64,000 nt of DNA, from positions 115,574,501 to 115,638,500 of the forward strand of contig CM032233.1 in assembly GCA_019009955.1 (NCBI GenBank). The letters run 5' to 3'. Position numbers and translations under genes: made by a program. Positions 8,321 to 20,268 of this stretch are shown one piece after another. This stretch comes from Riptortus pedestris. Taxonomy: Eukaryota; Arthropoda; Insecta; Hemiptera; Alydidae. Within the stretch, counting starts at the first letter, position 1. Every line of letters starts with the position of its first letter. Under the pieces are notes generated by a model. The model did not search any database. It saw nothing but the letters and a program-made list of their open reading frames with translations, and had not been told where the DNA came from.

Positions 8321-10790
8321 GTAACCTCTGTCTGTACATTGATTTTTTTCGCCGATATTTTCACGATATCGTTTCGGGTCATCATGTCTTAGACACTCAT
8401 AACTGACATTTTGTTTCTTTGGTGTCGTGTTTGTTCTGAGGTGTTTGTGTAGTTTGTTTGTTTGTTTGTTTGTTTGTTACCTTTTCATCGCAAATAAACG
8501 GCTGACCCGAATTTTATGAAACTTGGTATGTATATTACTACCTAACCCAACTTAGACTTTAGGCTATATTATTTTTCTGACATGAGTTACGAATAGGAGT
8601 GGGGGTTATATGTGGAGCCTGAAATTATAAATAGCGGATTGTTTCGTTTTCTATTGCATTTTGGGTAAATATGCACATGACAATAGTGTGTTTATATTGT
8701 AATTTAAAGTAACTTTTGTTATATGCACTTTTGACGTTTACGGAAGCTATAATAGTGTAGATTTTATTCTGCTATAAACTAAATCGGGAGTCCATAGCTT
8801 TTTTTTTGGCACTAAAGACTAAACCGAATTAAACCAAAAACTCGGTGTGTGTTATTTTAGTACGCTAACGCCTTCATTATAATATAGCCTTATTCCATTT
8901 CTAGGGACGGGCAGGAGGATGGGGGTTTATATGGGAAGCCTGAATTTATAAATATCGATATTGCGTTTCCTATTGCTTTTTCTGCAAATATGACACATAA
9001 TCAAAAGTTGTTTATTTTGTTATTTAGTATGTTGTACGTTTGTTTGTATGCGACTTTTGCTCGTTATGACGGAAGCTATTAATTGTGTTCATTCGCTGTA
9101 ATATAAAGCGGGAGTCAACAATTTTATTTAGGCACGTTAGAGACTAAAACGAATTAAACCAAAACTCTGTATGGGATTTTGTGCAAACTCTTTCCATTAT
9201 AATAAGCCATTTATTGTAACTTGTCTTGGGACGGGCAGGAGTGGGGGTTATAAGGGAGGCCCTTGATTTTAAAAATAGCGATTATGTTCTGTTTCTTATA
9301 TGCTTTTTCGGCAAAAATTTGAACATAACAAAGATAGTTTATTTTTCTATTTAAAGTAAACTTTTGTTGTTTATTCATTTTTGGTGTATAGAAAAAGTAT
9401 TTACGAGAGATACACTTTAAATATCTTAAATGCAGGATGCCATAACAATGCTTTTGCGTGGCACTAACGATTGAACCGTACTTAGCAAATCTCGGTATGT
9501 GGATGTCGCATTATTATCTGCCATGATTATAAGCTTATATTTAAAAAAAATTTAGGTTGTTAATGGGTGAGGGGGGATTATTAGTGATGGCTGTGTAAAG
9601 TTGAAATACTCGGTTTTGCTTATTTCTATTTGTGTTTCGGCAAACTTTCACTATATCTTATAGTTGGTGGTCTGGGTTTTTTAGAGTAACGGTGGGCGTG
9701 CATTCAAGCTTGTGTGTTTAACTGAAGTAAAACTCGGGTTTTACGCTAAACGGGAACGGCATTTATTGATAGTAGTGACTCATATTTAAGGGGTTTTAAT
9801 AAATGAATACTATGAAACCCAAATGATTGTTTTGGTTTCGTCTGTTTATGTTAGTTCAAAAGGATGGATTCCGATATAGTGAGGTTTTATATCTTTCGTC
9901 TCACCCCTCCTCATTTATTTTTGCCTTTATTCCTTGGTAAATTGCTTGGTGAGTGTTTTCTCAATAGGAAATTTAATCTATATGTGCATTTCCATTTATT
10001 TAATTTGTATATATTGTGCCTTGATGTTATTGATATCATAATATGTGCTTTCATGTAAGTTGGTATCGTTGAAGGGTTTATATTTCATTATGACAAAAAA
10101 TAACAATTTGAGTGATATTGGATATGATATTTTTCTGCGGGACCTCCATTATTTTTTCCATGCCAGGGTAGAGAAATTATTATTAAGTCTTGTTTTTTGA
10201 ATCTTTATTTTTATGTAGATTGTATTGGTCGTGAGTATGGCTCTGGCCCAAGGGTGCGGAAGATGATATGGAGCCTTACGAGATTATGTGAGTTTTAATA
10301 ATTCCATCGTCTGGCAATTACTGTAAAGGAGTTTCCCATGTGTATTCACGTGTACAATATATAATCTTAGTTGCTAAAACTTGGGCCTTATTTTTATATT
10401 GAGCTCGGTGTGATGTTGGATATTGGTTTTTTGGGAGTGTTTTGAGGTTTTAGATGATCTTGTTGTAATAAATGCGTCACAGTGATTGGGTGGGAATATT
10501 CAAGAGTCGATTGAAACTTTAGGTGTGGGATTAAATATTGGGGGTGAATTGGGTTAGATTGGAGGATCTTATTTTGCCAGTTTTGTCTGCTTTTAGTTTT
10601 GAGGCAGGATTTATATATGCCACCGGTTGGGGTGACGGCAGGGTTGGCTTTGTCGGTATACTGTACGTCGGGTCGGGGTGTGGAGAAGTGTATTTGTTTA
10701 CTCATTGAAGTCGTGCTATCAATATACCTTCATTAGTAAATGTTCAAAACTATGATTTCCCGAGGGCATGCGCCAGCGGTACCGTAGCTA
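8316..10790 (+). mobile_element. Helitron-like element with ~300-bp internal tandem units
   Basis: Starting after a TA tract, it has the same 5' region as the elements at 3490 and 35831, including a (GTTT)n run near 8450 and CGGCTGACCCGAATTTTATG. Three or four diverged units follow, marked by GAGTGGGGGTTATA-like motifs near 8598, 8915, 9238 and 9562. The last 1 kb is strongly decayed. The inferred 3' end near 10760-10790 (TTCCCGAGGGCATGCGCC...GTAGCTAGTA) is a degenerate form of the clear hairpin-plus-CTAG end at 36858. No Rep/helicase coding is visible, so the element is non-autonomous. Confidence 0.6.
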
Positions 10791-10974
10791 GTATATATAT
10801 ATTTTATCACACACATACACATTAATATTTGGTTTTTCAAAACAGTAGTGAGTTGAAGTTGGCATGAATGTCGCAATCGAAATTGTAGCATTTGGAGGAC
10901 ATTTGCTCCATAGGGTCATTTATTTATCCCTTTTGTTAATTCTTACAAGTTGTATGATTTTTATCTTAGGCTTA

Positions 10975-11016
<42 letters not shown>

Positions 11017-11046
11017 CATATGTGTGTGTGTGTGTGTGTGTGTGTA
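10975..11046. repeat. (TA)n(TG)n microsatellite
   Basis: TATA repeats pass into a run of TG. A nearby sequence at 11073 (CAGCGCCGGACTGGCC) is unusually GC-rich and resembles a DNA-transposon end, but no partner end was found. Confidence 0.85.
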
Positions 11047-11459
11047 TGTCTCATATAATATAATATACATACCAGCGCCGGACTGGCCAGGTCAGCAAAT
11101 GCCGGGGCCCACGGGACTCAAAAGCAAAAAAAAACTAAATTGTATAATTGGCCTAATTTAATTGTATTATTAATTAAACAAACCCCAAATAATATTTATT
11201 TAAAAATTGTAAATACATTCGCTGATGCATACTTCTTTCTATTTGAAATTGTTACATTGGTAATTTTTTCATTTTATGCCATTCTTAGAGTTTTTTTTTT
11301 TTTTGTAATTTTCAATGTTTAGTAAGGAACTAATGTCCTGAATTATCTTCTAGAGGTAAATCTAGTGTTATTAATTCGTTTAATAGCCTTACAATCCTAC
11401 GATAATTATTGTGTTATTGATTTTATATTATGCTGCTTCCGGGTTGTGCGATATCAGGT

Positions 11460-11512
11460 CGTGGAAAATTCTGCTTAGTTTTCGCTAGGTCCTCGCTTGA
11501 AGTGTTTTTTTT
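11460..11512 (-). mobile_element. Decayed HINE-like 5' end
   Basis: The inverted 5' terminus is recognisable as GGAAAATTCTGCTTAGTTTTCGC followed by a damaged GC hairpin and a T run; I quote it only to show the divergence from the AAGCAGATTTCC consensus. The rest of the copy is not identifiable. Confidence 0.4.
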
Positions 11513-11749
11513 CTTCTCGCGTAAATATGCGGTTAGTTTGGAGGAGAGTGCATAGACGCGCCTGCCCATTTATTTCGTGGTGGGGGTACTTTAGGCGAGT
11601 GGGAGAGCATTTTATTTCTCACATCTGATAACACGTCACCTCTCATGATATTGGATAAAGTTACAAGAAGTGAGTCTATACTGTAGATTTCCCACATCTC
11701 TTCTCTTCTAGCCAATCGTTCCTCTGTTTAGTTGAATATCATATTATTG

Positions 11750-12245
11750 AGGACGTACTCATGAAGCGATTTTCGAAAAATAATTTGAAGGAAAAAATGA
11801 TGACGATATGATTGGTCGCTTCAAAACGTATATATTTATATATATATATATATATATTTATATATTTATATATACACGAGTGTATATATTGATTGCGTGT
11901 TAAGTCTATAGACGGTCGCAATTTTTGTGTGATCAGTTACCAAACTCGATATTTAAAACGTTTTATGCAAAGTTAAAGAGTGATGTTGAAGTTCGTTAAT
12001 GGCTGAAAAAAATTTCGGGGTCCAATGGGAGAGGGGGGGGGGTTTCGAGGGGGGATTTTTGATAAATTCGAATTAGCTCCGTTACTGTACGTCGGATCGA
12101 AAAATTGTATATATCGCATATCTGATTGCAAATTAAATTTTACTATAGATATTGTTGCATTTACATGTTTTCTATATCTGAAATGACCGAGATTTTTGCA
12201 TTTTTATTAAGTGTGTGGGATAACGGACGAGATGAGATCACCTCT
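11750..12245 (-). mobile_element. Degenerate HINE-like element
   Basis: On the - strand it has the 3' motif near GACGTACTCATGAAGCG, a TA tract at 11826-11880, the TCGCAATTTTTGTGTGATC block, a G-rich tract near 12030 and the GTCGGATCGAAAAATTGTAT block. It stops after the GATAACGGACGAGATGAGATC segment at about 12245. Both termini are missing or decayed, which suggests an older insertion. Confidence 0.65.
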
Positions 12246-13002
12246 TGTTTTTAACTTGGGGAAAAAACGTAAAAAACAAATCGTGTTCAAAATGTATTTT
12301 TCAATCCTGATATGCCACTTAAATTTATGAATTTCAAAACTTTATGATTTCCAACTTTCTGGTCACTAAAATAGTATTTTTACGGGTTCCAACATGAGTT
12401 ATGCCTCAAGTAGTTTCGTGGAATTTTATGTTTATTTAGACAATGAGGATTGTCACCATAGGCTATGCTATGCCATTCAACCATTGATAGAAGTAGGGGT
12501 TTACTTAGAATACTCTTAATAAATTTCCTCGGGAAACCGGTTGTTTTTCAAACCTGAATACGGGGAACTATGTCAGCCTCATTTACTTCTCAGAATTCAT
12601 CTTACTGGATAATTATTCCTTTAAACAGAATTTTAGCAATTTTTTTTCTAGGAGATGCTATAGGGGAACATTTTTTTTTTTTTAGACAACCCTCTATGTT
12701 TTAACGGAAAGCCATAATAATATCGATGAAAATAAAGCTATTACTCAGAGCTTAATTAACGCAATCTTTTTATTTCGACGGGAAACTATTATTCTTTCAA
12801 CTTGCCCATTTTGACTTCACCACTTATTAACACTGAATTCTTGTGTTTCTGTTTGTACATGTTTAGATCATGTCTGTTATGTGATGAAAATAGCAGGTTG
12901 AATTGCGCATTTCTCATTCCGTTCCATTCCTCATGATACCTATACACTGTCTATTTCTACTCGTTAATGACTTTTAACACGGCTAGTACATAAAATATTA
13001 AT

Positions 13003-13065
13003 CTACGACAGGCAGGTGCTGCTAACACTAAGCTGATTTTCCCAATGTAATTCTAGAATAAATAT
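13003..13065 (+). mobile_element. Ancient HINE-like 5' relic
   Basis: The sequence ACAGGCAGGTGCTGC followed by AAGCTGATTTTCCC and ATTCTAGAATAAAT aligns with the family 5' hairpin, subterminal repeat and following block at heavily diverged identity. It shows the family has been active for a long time here. Confidence 0.4.
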
Positions 13066-13864
13066 ATTTGAAGCATATACGCAGAAGGGTATTTTAAATT
13101 TCTAGTCTCCATTGGCATACTGCCTACTCAAGTCAGTTCACGCAGGCAGAATAAAACCTCTAACAAATCTTTTCTGAAGTGGAATTTCGTCTACACTTCC
13201 TCATGACTCTTGTCGTATAGAGTGATACAGAAGGTAAAGGAAACGACTGTGTGTCTTTCAGATTCTCACCCTTACCTTGTTTCTAGTTGGAAATCAGGAT
13301 TCCCTGTTCATTGGAACAATCGTCTGGTGTATACATCCTGCAGATACAACAAGTTACAAAAGCCAACTGCATCTAAATGCAGTTTCGCCAATACAATGAT
13401 ACACAGATGACGTCAAAGACAATCATATCTACTTCATTAATTCACTTTAAATTAAAGTGGAGACCTAAAAAAATGCTGGCTTTCTTTGGGAAATATTTGT
13501 TAATTTCTAAAGTTTTTAGACCCAGGAGATTTGCGTTGTAATCTCTGAATAAAATATTGAACTCTGGAGGAGTATATCAGTTTAGGAGACAAGTCCATTT
13601 TCAATTTTAAAAAAACTTGTAGAATAAATATTATAGGATTACATTTGCAGTATGATTAGTGATTTATTATTAACGATGTGTTGCCCAGCAACAAAGATAT
13701 TGTTTTATATTTTTCCTCTTATTAAAATTCCCAACTCCCAAATCCTCCTGGTTACACAGAACACATCCAGTTTCATAGTAAATGCTTGAATATGATGATT
13801 GGTTACGATCACAAAAAATTGAAGACATTAGAGACTGAGAATATGTTTATGTATAGAGGCATGT

Positions 13865-13882
13865 GTGTGTGTTTTTATATAT

Positions 13883-13942
<60 letters not shown>
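13865..13942. repeat. (GT)n/(TA)n microsatellite
   Basis: A short GT run is followed by about 60 bp of nearly pure TA. Confidence 0.9.
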
Positions 13943-13945
<3 letters not shown>

Positions 13946-14017
13946 AATGAGTATTATTTTAGCTCTTGGAATATAGTAACACCAACTATTGTTATGACAA
14001 CATAATGTAAATTATAA

Positions 14018-14543
14018 GTCCTTCACGCAGGGGCTGCGTAAACTAAGCAGATTTCCTCGTGAAAGTTGTACAATAGAGAAATCTGCATAATAATAACATA
14101 GTAGTAGGAAGGTTATCTCTAGACCTATTCACAGAGGGGTGGATTAGTTACCAAATCGGCCCCGCCAGAGCTCTCGGCGTGATAGTGCACGACCGCACTA
14201 ACCTTTATAAATGCATACATATCTCGGGTGATAATTCAAGATATTTTCAGAATAAATTGATATAGATCCAAATAATTTATAGTAAATTTATATTATGCAA
14301 TAAGATTGATTCTATACACTGTTTCCGGATCCCGTGCATAATAACGGAGATATTTTGAATTTTTAAAAATCCCCCCTTTTTTTTTTAAACCCCCCCCCCT
14401 CACATTAGTCCGATTTCTGCCATTAATCGAAACTTGATCTGTATTTTTTTCATATAAAACGGCTTAAATATGAAGTTTGATAACGATCAAACATAAATTT
14501 GCGACCGCTAGAGCGTTAACAGTCAAATATTTATATATATTTA

Positions 14544-14588
<45 letters not shown>

Positions 14589-14731
14589 TTATAATTTTGA
14601 CACGGACCATCATTTTTCGTCATCTCCTGGGTGGGTATCGTTGGATACATATTTGAGGAAATTTGTTAAAAAAACTCGCGTCCATGAGTACGACGCTCAA
14701 TAGCTGATTTCCCTTAGGTGAAAATTGCTAA
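14018..14731 (+). mobile_element. HINE-like element, near complete
   Basis: The 5' end (GTCCTTCACGCAGGGGCTGCG) carries one change from consensus; it is quoted as the hairpin arms CGCAG and CTGCG. The order is subterminal repeat, CCGATTTCTGCCATTAA block, TA tract at 14526-14590, GGACC...CATCTCCTGG motif, and a decayed 3' end with TTTCCCTTAGGTGAAAATTGC. It lies 130 bp before the next copy, in the same orientation. Confidence 0.7.
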
Positions 14732-14860
14732 TACCCAGCTGATTAACCATAACGGAAGGCTACGCGCTTCCGCAGCGAACTATAACAGAGAGAGATAACA
14801 GATCTCCCCCACTAATAATAAAGTTACTCAATAAATACAAAAAAAGAACAATATAGAAAA

Positions 14861-15622
14861 GTCCGTCACGCAGGGACTGCGTAAACTAAGCAGGTTTTCC
14901 CTCTGTGAAGTTTAGAATTAGTTAAATCTACATACTGCTAACACAACACCACCGAGAATGTTAAGTGAATATTTACAAACGGAAAATAAGAAATGTTTCG
15001 TTCAATTACAATTAACCTGCAGAACGGGGAAGCGTTTGAAATGTAAACAAGCAGATCTGCCAGCCTCACACCGGAAAGAAAAACAATTACTTAAATATAT
15101 CAGAATATAACATATCAATCAAATTGAGAACTATTTACTATATCTAGTACAGTAATTAATAATGAGTCAGAATAATGTTTATCTCAATCAATCAAATTTT
15201 AGTAATCCAAGAACTTAATACGGGGGGGGGCGACATCACGACATATTTGCATGTATCTCGTAAAATGGAGGTCTCTTGAATATCATATTTGGAATTTAAT
15301 AGAGTATTGTTTATGTAATATGAGTAGAAGTGGGGGTTTGCAGAAAACTCAAAAATGTAAATATCTCGGTTAATATTCAAGACAGAGAATAAATGTATAT
15401 AACAATAATTATAGTACATTTAATGTGCAATAAGATTGGTTCTATATAATTTTTCGATCCGACGTTTAGTAACGGAGATAAATTGAATTTTCGAAAATCC
15501 TCCGCTCTAAACCCACCCCCTCGCCCTGATCCGATTTCATCCGCTAACGAACTTGATCTTTCTTTTTACATAAATCGACTAAATATCGTGTTTGGTAACG
15601 ATTAAACAAAACGGTAACAGAC

Positions 15623-15697
<75 letters not shown>

Positions 15698-15819
15698 AAC
15701 GGACCTCATTTTCGTCATCTCCTAGGTAGGATCGATGGACATTTGAAGAAAAATTTCGAAAATCGCGTCATGAGTACGACCTCAATAGCTGATTTCCCTT
15801 AAGGGAAATCTGCTAAAAA
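14861..15819 (+). mobile_element. HINE-like element, long variant, complete
   Basis: Both termini are good: GTCCGTCACGCAGGGACTGC at the left and TTTCCCTTAAGGGAAATC plus TGCTAAAA at the right. It has the extra long-variant block (about 14940-15240) and a TA tract followed by (GA)n at 15626-15692. At about 960 bp it is one of the two most complete long copies, the other being at 39052. Confidence 0.85.
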
Positions 15820-15879
15820 CCCAAATAGGAATGGGATAGTAAAGTTAAGCATTCCCTGAATGTAACAATTCAGGTAGCT

Positions 15880-16560
15880 AGGGGAATGGCGGGGAGATGC
15901 CTAAAGGTCGAAGTGGTTGTTCATCTGTAGTCGAAGGTTGAGTTTCATTTATAATTTCTTCAGTAGCTTCGTCACGAGAAGGGATAACGGGAACATCGAT
16001 AGCCACTGAACGTTATCTAGGCTTATCGATGATTGGTTTGCTGTTAAAGGCTTTTGTTCCTTCTTCTGGCTACGGAATTCAGGTAGACCACATCTGATTC
16101 ATATCAATTCAATTCAAGACACAAAGAGTCCAATTTAACGTCGTAGAGTCGTAAACCAAGACATTCTTCAACCATCCCAACTGCCAAATTTCAGTGTTGC
16201 TCTGTTATAGGCACACCTGACCTCTCCCCCACACTGATAAGGGCCACACTTGAGTACGTCTGGATAAGCATTTCATCTTGGCCTGTGAAAATTTGGCATC
16301 AGTTGCATTCTTATTTTCTTACCAAGATAAAGATCGGCTGGTGAATATCCAGAAGATGTTGGAAAATAATTTTGGATCGTTGAAGAATGTCTTGGAACGA
16401 ATTGGGGAGGGTGTTACTGAAAGAAACTGTTGGACAATATTCCTGGCGTAGTGTGAAAGCTAGTTTTGACTATTCTCCGCATTCATTTCGATTAAGGGGT
16501 TCAAACACTGCTCAATATTATTTAAATGGGCTTGTTGATTGTGAGAGGGCTTGTATGGGG
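15880..16560 (-). pseudogene. Ty3/gypsy integrase pseudogene fragment
   Basis: On the - strand, near 16300-16390, a frame reads SSGYSPADLYLGKKIRMQL. This is the well-known gypsy-type integrase signature (x-T-G-x-S-P-A-D/E-L-x-x-G-R/K-x-x-R-x-x-L) just after the catalytic core. Further along, near 15890-16020, coding-like sequence resembles the variable tail of such polyproteins. Stops and frameshifts interrupt it throughout. No LTRs, reverse transcriptase or gag were found, so this is a short decayed remnant. The signature itself is convincing, but the outer limits are approximate. Confidence 0.6.
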
Positions 16561-17499
16561 TGATAAAATGTCAGACTGCATAGGTAGTCGTTGTTGCAGT
16601 TAGTATTTGATGTGATATCTGTTTATTGGGGGACTTTAATAAGTTGGAGGTGTTTCAAGAGAATTAACTTGGAGAAATGTATATAGCAGTATCATATAAA
16701 GACAAGCATTTTGAGGGGGCTTGCCAATTTTAGGAAAGAGTATAGAGTTTTTCTGAAGGATAAGGCAATAAGTGGTCTTCCGGTTACAGGATTCTTATTA
16801 AGAAATAGAGAATAGAATGGGAGACGATGTTCAGCAAGAGTGAATATTGCTTAGTTTACGCACCCCATGCGCATCAGCATTTATTATATAGTATATTATT
16901 ATAGTGACAATATTAGCTTCTTCCAAATCGGTTGGAAATCTTTTTTCTCCCATGCATATGCCAGAAACCCTATAATCCTCCTCCCTGGTAATGAATGATA
17001 TGTGTCAGTCGAGTGTGTTTCGTCTAACCCAGTGGTGTCATTATTTTTCAAAAACAATAAAACTTCCTCCATCGCATCTCATTCAGGTGGGTCAACTTCT
17101 CAAAACCCTTTATTAGTGTTCCGGCACATCTGAGGGCACGCCAGCCGACCAATATCAGAATCTAGTATACCTTTAAAGTTTTGTGGGCATGGACCGCATG
17201 AGGCCTAGGAACAGAGTGGCCGTTACAGAGTGGTGATTATAGGACTATATCAGTTTGCGGGTCACCTACATAGTATTCTGTGTATAATTACAAGTATAAC
17301 ATAGTCTACTAAAAATTTGGTAAACATATTTACTACCCAGTCTAGCCCAGAATATAAACCAGATGCCTCACCTTTGATCAGTTCCTGGATGCTTCTCTTT
17401 CACTTTTCTTCTCTCTTAAACTCTTATGCCCCCTCCGAAGTTCAATATTTTACTCAGAGATTACCACGACGCATATCTCCTGCATCTAATAACTTCAAA
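16561..17499. other. Intron sequence with little structure
   Basis: No gene is recognised. A decayed inverted HINE-like 5' end (CTTAGTTTACGCACCCCATG) lies near 16851-16875. The rest is unassigned and may be old retroelement or host intron. Confidence 0.4.
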
Positions 17500-18095
17500 A
17501 TTCCGCCAACTAAAAAAAAATATGAATGGGTAGAAGGAGGGGGGGGGGGGTTACTGAAGGCTGAAAACAAGAAAGCTACGAATAACTCGTAACTAAATAC
17601 TTGAGTTATGAAAAAATAAATAGAATAACAGTTGTAGTTACAGTAACGATCCTACTAATAATAACGGAAAAAGTTTGAATTTTCGAATACCCCCCCTCTC
17701 TAAACACCTACTATTCCAGGTCCGATTTCAGCCAATAGCAAATAGGACTTTTAGTATTGACTGACACTGTTAAATATTGAGTGTGGTATAGATAAAATAA
17801 ACAGTTTCGAGTAAAGAACGAAAACTCTTAATTGATGATGTCATGTTGTGTTGACATTTGCCTGTATATCTAAAAGTAAAAGTTCAATGAAGAACCATAT
17901 TTGGTAATTAACGTTGGAATAAAGTGTTTAATGATATAACAGCTTATTGTGAATATGTCATATCTCGGTTAATATTCATAATACAGAAAAGTTGTATATA
18001 ACAATTTTTATAGAAAATAACGTTTTCAGTTTCAAATTTTCGACATTCTCCCCCTCAAAGCAATGAGAAACGTTAATACCCGTTTACCACTAACA
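17500..18095 (+). mobile_element. HINE-like element, internal part
   Basis: It contains the ACTGAAGGCTGAAAAC block, the AATAACGGA...TTTGAATTTTCGAA block, a C-rich tract, and the CTCGGTTAATATTCATAATA block. The 5' and 3' termini are missing. Most of it reappears inverted at about 18500-19110. Confidence 0.65.
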
Positions 18096-19110
18096 ACTGC
18101 TTTCCAGAGTCAATCATAAGGGAAATCAGCTATTGACGTTGTACTCATGACGCGATTTTCGAAACTTTTCTTCAAATGATGACGAAAATGAGGTCCTTTC
18201 AAAACGTTATACACACACACACACAGATATATATATAAAGTTTTGAAAGGACCTCATTTTCGTCATCTACTAGGTAGGATCGATGGACATTTGAAGAAAA
18301 GTTTCGACATACATACATATACATATTTGTCTGTTACCGTTCTAGCGGTCGCAAATTTTGTCTTATCGTTGCCAAACTCGTATATAAGCGTTTTATGTAA
18401 AAAGAAAGATCAAGTTCGTTAAGGGCTAAAATCGGACGAGTGGGAGGGGGGGGGGGGCTTAGAGTGGGAGAATGTCGAAAAATCGAAATATCTCCGTTAT
18501 TATACGTCGGATGGAAAAAGTGTATATAATCTTATTGAAAACATAATGTTCTACATACAAATTTTCTGTATTATGAATATTAAACAAGATATATGGATTA
18601 TTTAGTTTTCGGCTTTCAGTAAATCCCCACTCCTACTCATGACATATTCACAATAAGCTGTTATATCATGAACCACTTCATTCCAACGTTAATTACCAAA
18701 TATGATTTTCATTGAACTTTTTACTTTTTGATATACATGCAAATATGTTGTGTTGACGTCATCAATTAATCGTTTTCGTTCTTTACTCAAAAATGTTTAT
18801 TTTATCTATACCATACTCAATATTTAGCCGTTTCAGTCAATACTAAAGATCATATTTGCTATTGGCTGAAATCGGAACTGGAAAAGTAGGTGTTTAGAGA
18901 TGGAGGTATTCGAAAATTCAAAATATTTCCGTCATTATAAATCGGATCGTAAAATGTTACATAACCAACCTCGTTAAGCTATTGATGTCTTACAACTATT
19001 ATTCTATTTATTTTTTTCATAACTCAAGTATTTAGCTAGTTATTCTTAGCTTTCTTGTTTTCAACCTTCAGAACCTCGCTCCCCCCACCTTTTAACCATT
19101 ATTTTTTTTT
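17510..19110. repeat. Second large inverted repeat (arms ~500-600 bp)
   Basis: Sequence at about 17510-18060 matches the reverse complement of about 18500-19110. For example, the GATGATGTCATGTTGTGTTG stretch near 17840 pairs with CAACACAACATATTTGC-side sequence near 18750. The symmetry centre is near 18300. The arms are HINE-like internal sequence and are more diverged than those of the 0.9-3.4 kb palindrome. Confidence 0.6.
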
Positions 19111-19210
19111 TTTACATAGAAATAGAGGATATGAGGTGAGAGGAGATCACAAGTGTGTTATACCAGCACGTGGGAAATCTGCTTGGTTTGTGCAGTCCTG
19201 CGTGACGGAC
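18100..19210 (-). mobile_element. HINE-like element, rearranged
   Basis: On the - strand, the 5' terminus is at 19210 (GTCCGTCACGCAGG hairpin, slightly changed) and a 3' segment with GGAAATCAGCTATT lies near 18118. Between them, 18238-18305 is an inverted (+) copy of the 3' segment, making a local foldback around 18230. Several rearrangements have therefore accumulated. Confidence 0.65.
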
Positions 19211-19437
19211 TTTTGTTGTTCTTACTAAGTATATCCAATAACAGAAAATTCTCCAGAAACTTTAGCCGGTCGGCACTCTCATATATCTGTCGGGAATTAG
19301 CATGACAGGTAGATCGACATCAAAATCATAGGTGTTTCTTTTTGTTTAGTGACAGAGGCATATGTGTACATGCTTCGTCACTTAGAAACTTAGGCGTTTT
19401 AGCTCATTATATGTTATATAATTATATATATATATAT

Positions 19438-19473
<36 letters not shown>

Positions 19474-19489
19474 ATATATATATGGGGCT

Positions 19490-20213
19490 ACCAGAACCTA
19501 AGGAATGTTGGTCGATTTTACTTATGCAGTCGCAACCAAGATGAAGAAAATGAGGTCCATTCAAAACTATATATATTTGCCAGTTGTTGATTAGCCGAGG
19601 TTATTAAATGATAATCAAGGATGGGGTTGCAAAAAGTACTCAATCAAATAGATGAGTTTATTTTGGTTCCGGACATTGATGGTATCCTTATTCAGAGCTA
19701 TAATGGTCGCAATTTTTGTTTGATCGCTACCAAACGCGATATTTAAACGTTTTATGTAACAATAAAGATCACTCGTTAATGACTGAAATGGAACCAGTAG
19801 GGGGGGGGGGGGGTTAGAGGGGGAATTTTGAAAATTCGAAATACCTCCGTTATTATACATCAGATCAAAAAAAAAAAATTATAGAATTAACACTAAAGAT
19901 TATATTCATTAATGACTGAAATCGGACCAGGAATAGGGGGGTGGGGAGGATTAGAGAGAGGGGAATTTAAAAATTCAAAATATTATGAGTCGTATAAAAA
20001 ATGAGTCGGATCAAAAATTGTATTAAACCAATCTTATTGCAAATTAAATTTACTATAAATATTGTTCTATACATTTATTCTCTATCTTGAATATTAACCG
20101 AGATATTTGTATTTTTATTAAATGTGGGCCGATAACGAACGTATAGAGTTTTCTCTATTGTATAGCTTCACGTGGGAAATCTGCTTAGTTTACGCAGCGC
20201 CTGCGTGACGGAC
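19490..20213 (-). mobile_element. HINE-like element, 3' end missing
   Basis: On the - strand, its 5' terminus at 20213 is intact (GTCCGTCACGCAGGCGCTGC). It passes through duplicated internal blocks with two G-rich tracts (19800 and 19936) and ends near the GAATGGACCTCATTTTCTTC motif at 19545. The final palindrome is absent. Confidence 0.7.
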
Positions 20214-20268
20214 TTTTTTATAGGGGTATGAATACATAAATTCCATATTTGAAAGGAAAAACTAAAGA

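Larger units (their letters stand above)
12246..14017. other. Intron sequence, no gene recognised
   Basis: This is thrombospondin intron DNA. The only structures I recognise are an old HINE-like 5' relic at 13003-13065 and a TA microsatellite near 13880. A frame at 13210-13410 is open for 66 codons but matches nothing I know, and that length is expected by chance in a window this size. Confidence 0.5.

Noticed and set aside
10394..10705. - strand open frame of 103 codons, Pro/Thr/Gln-rich
   Set aside because: It lies in the decayed 3' part of a Helitron-like element, with G/T-rich bias on the + strand explaining the lack of stops. No domain is recognisable.
11073..11115. GC-rich CAGCGCCGGACTGGCC as a transposon end
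   Set aside because: No matching inverted end or target duplication was found, so I did not list it as an element.
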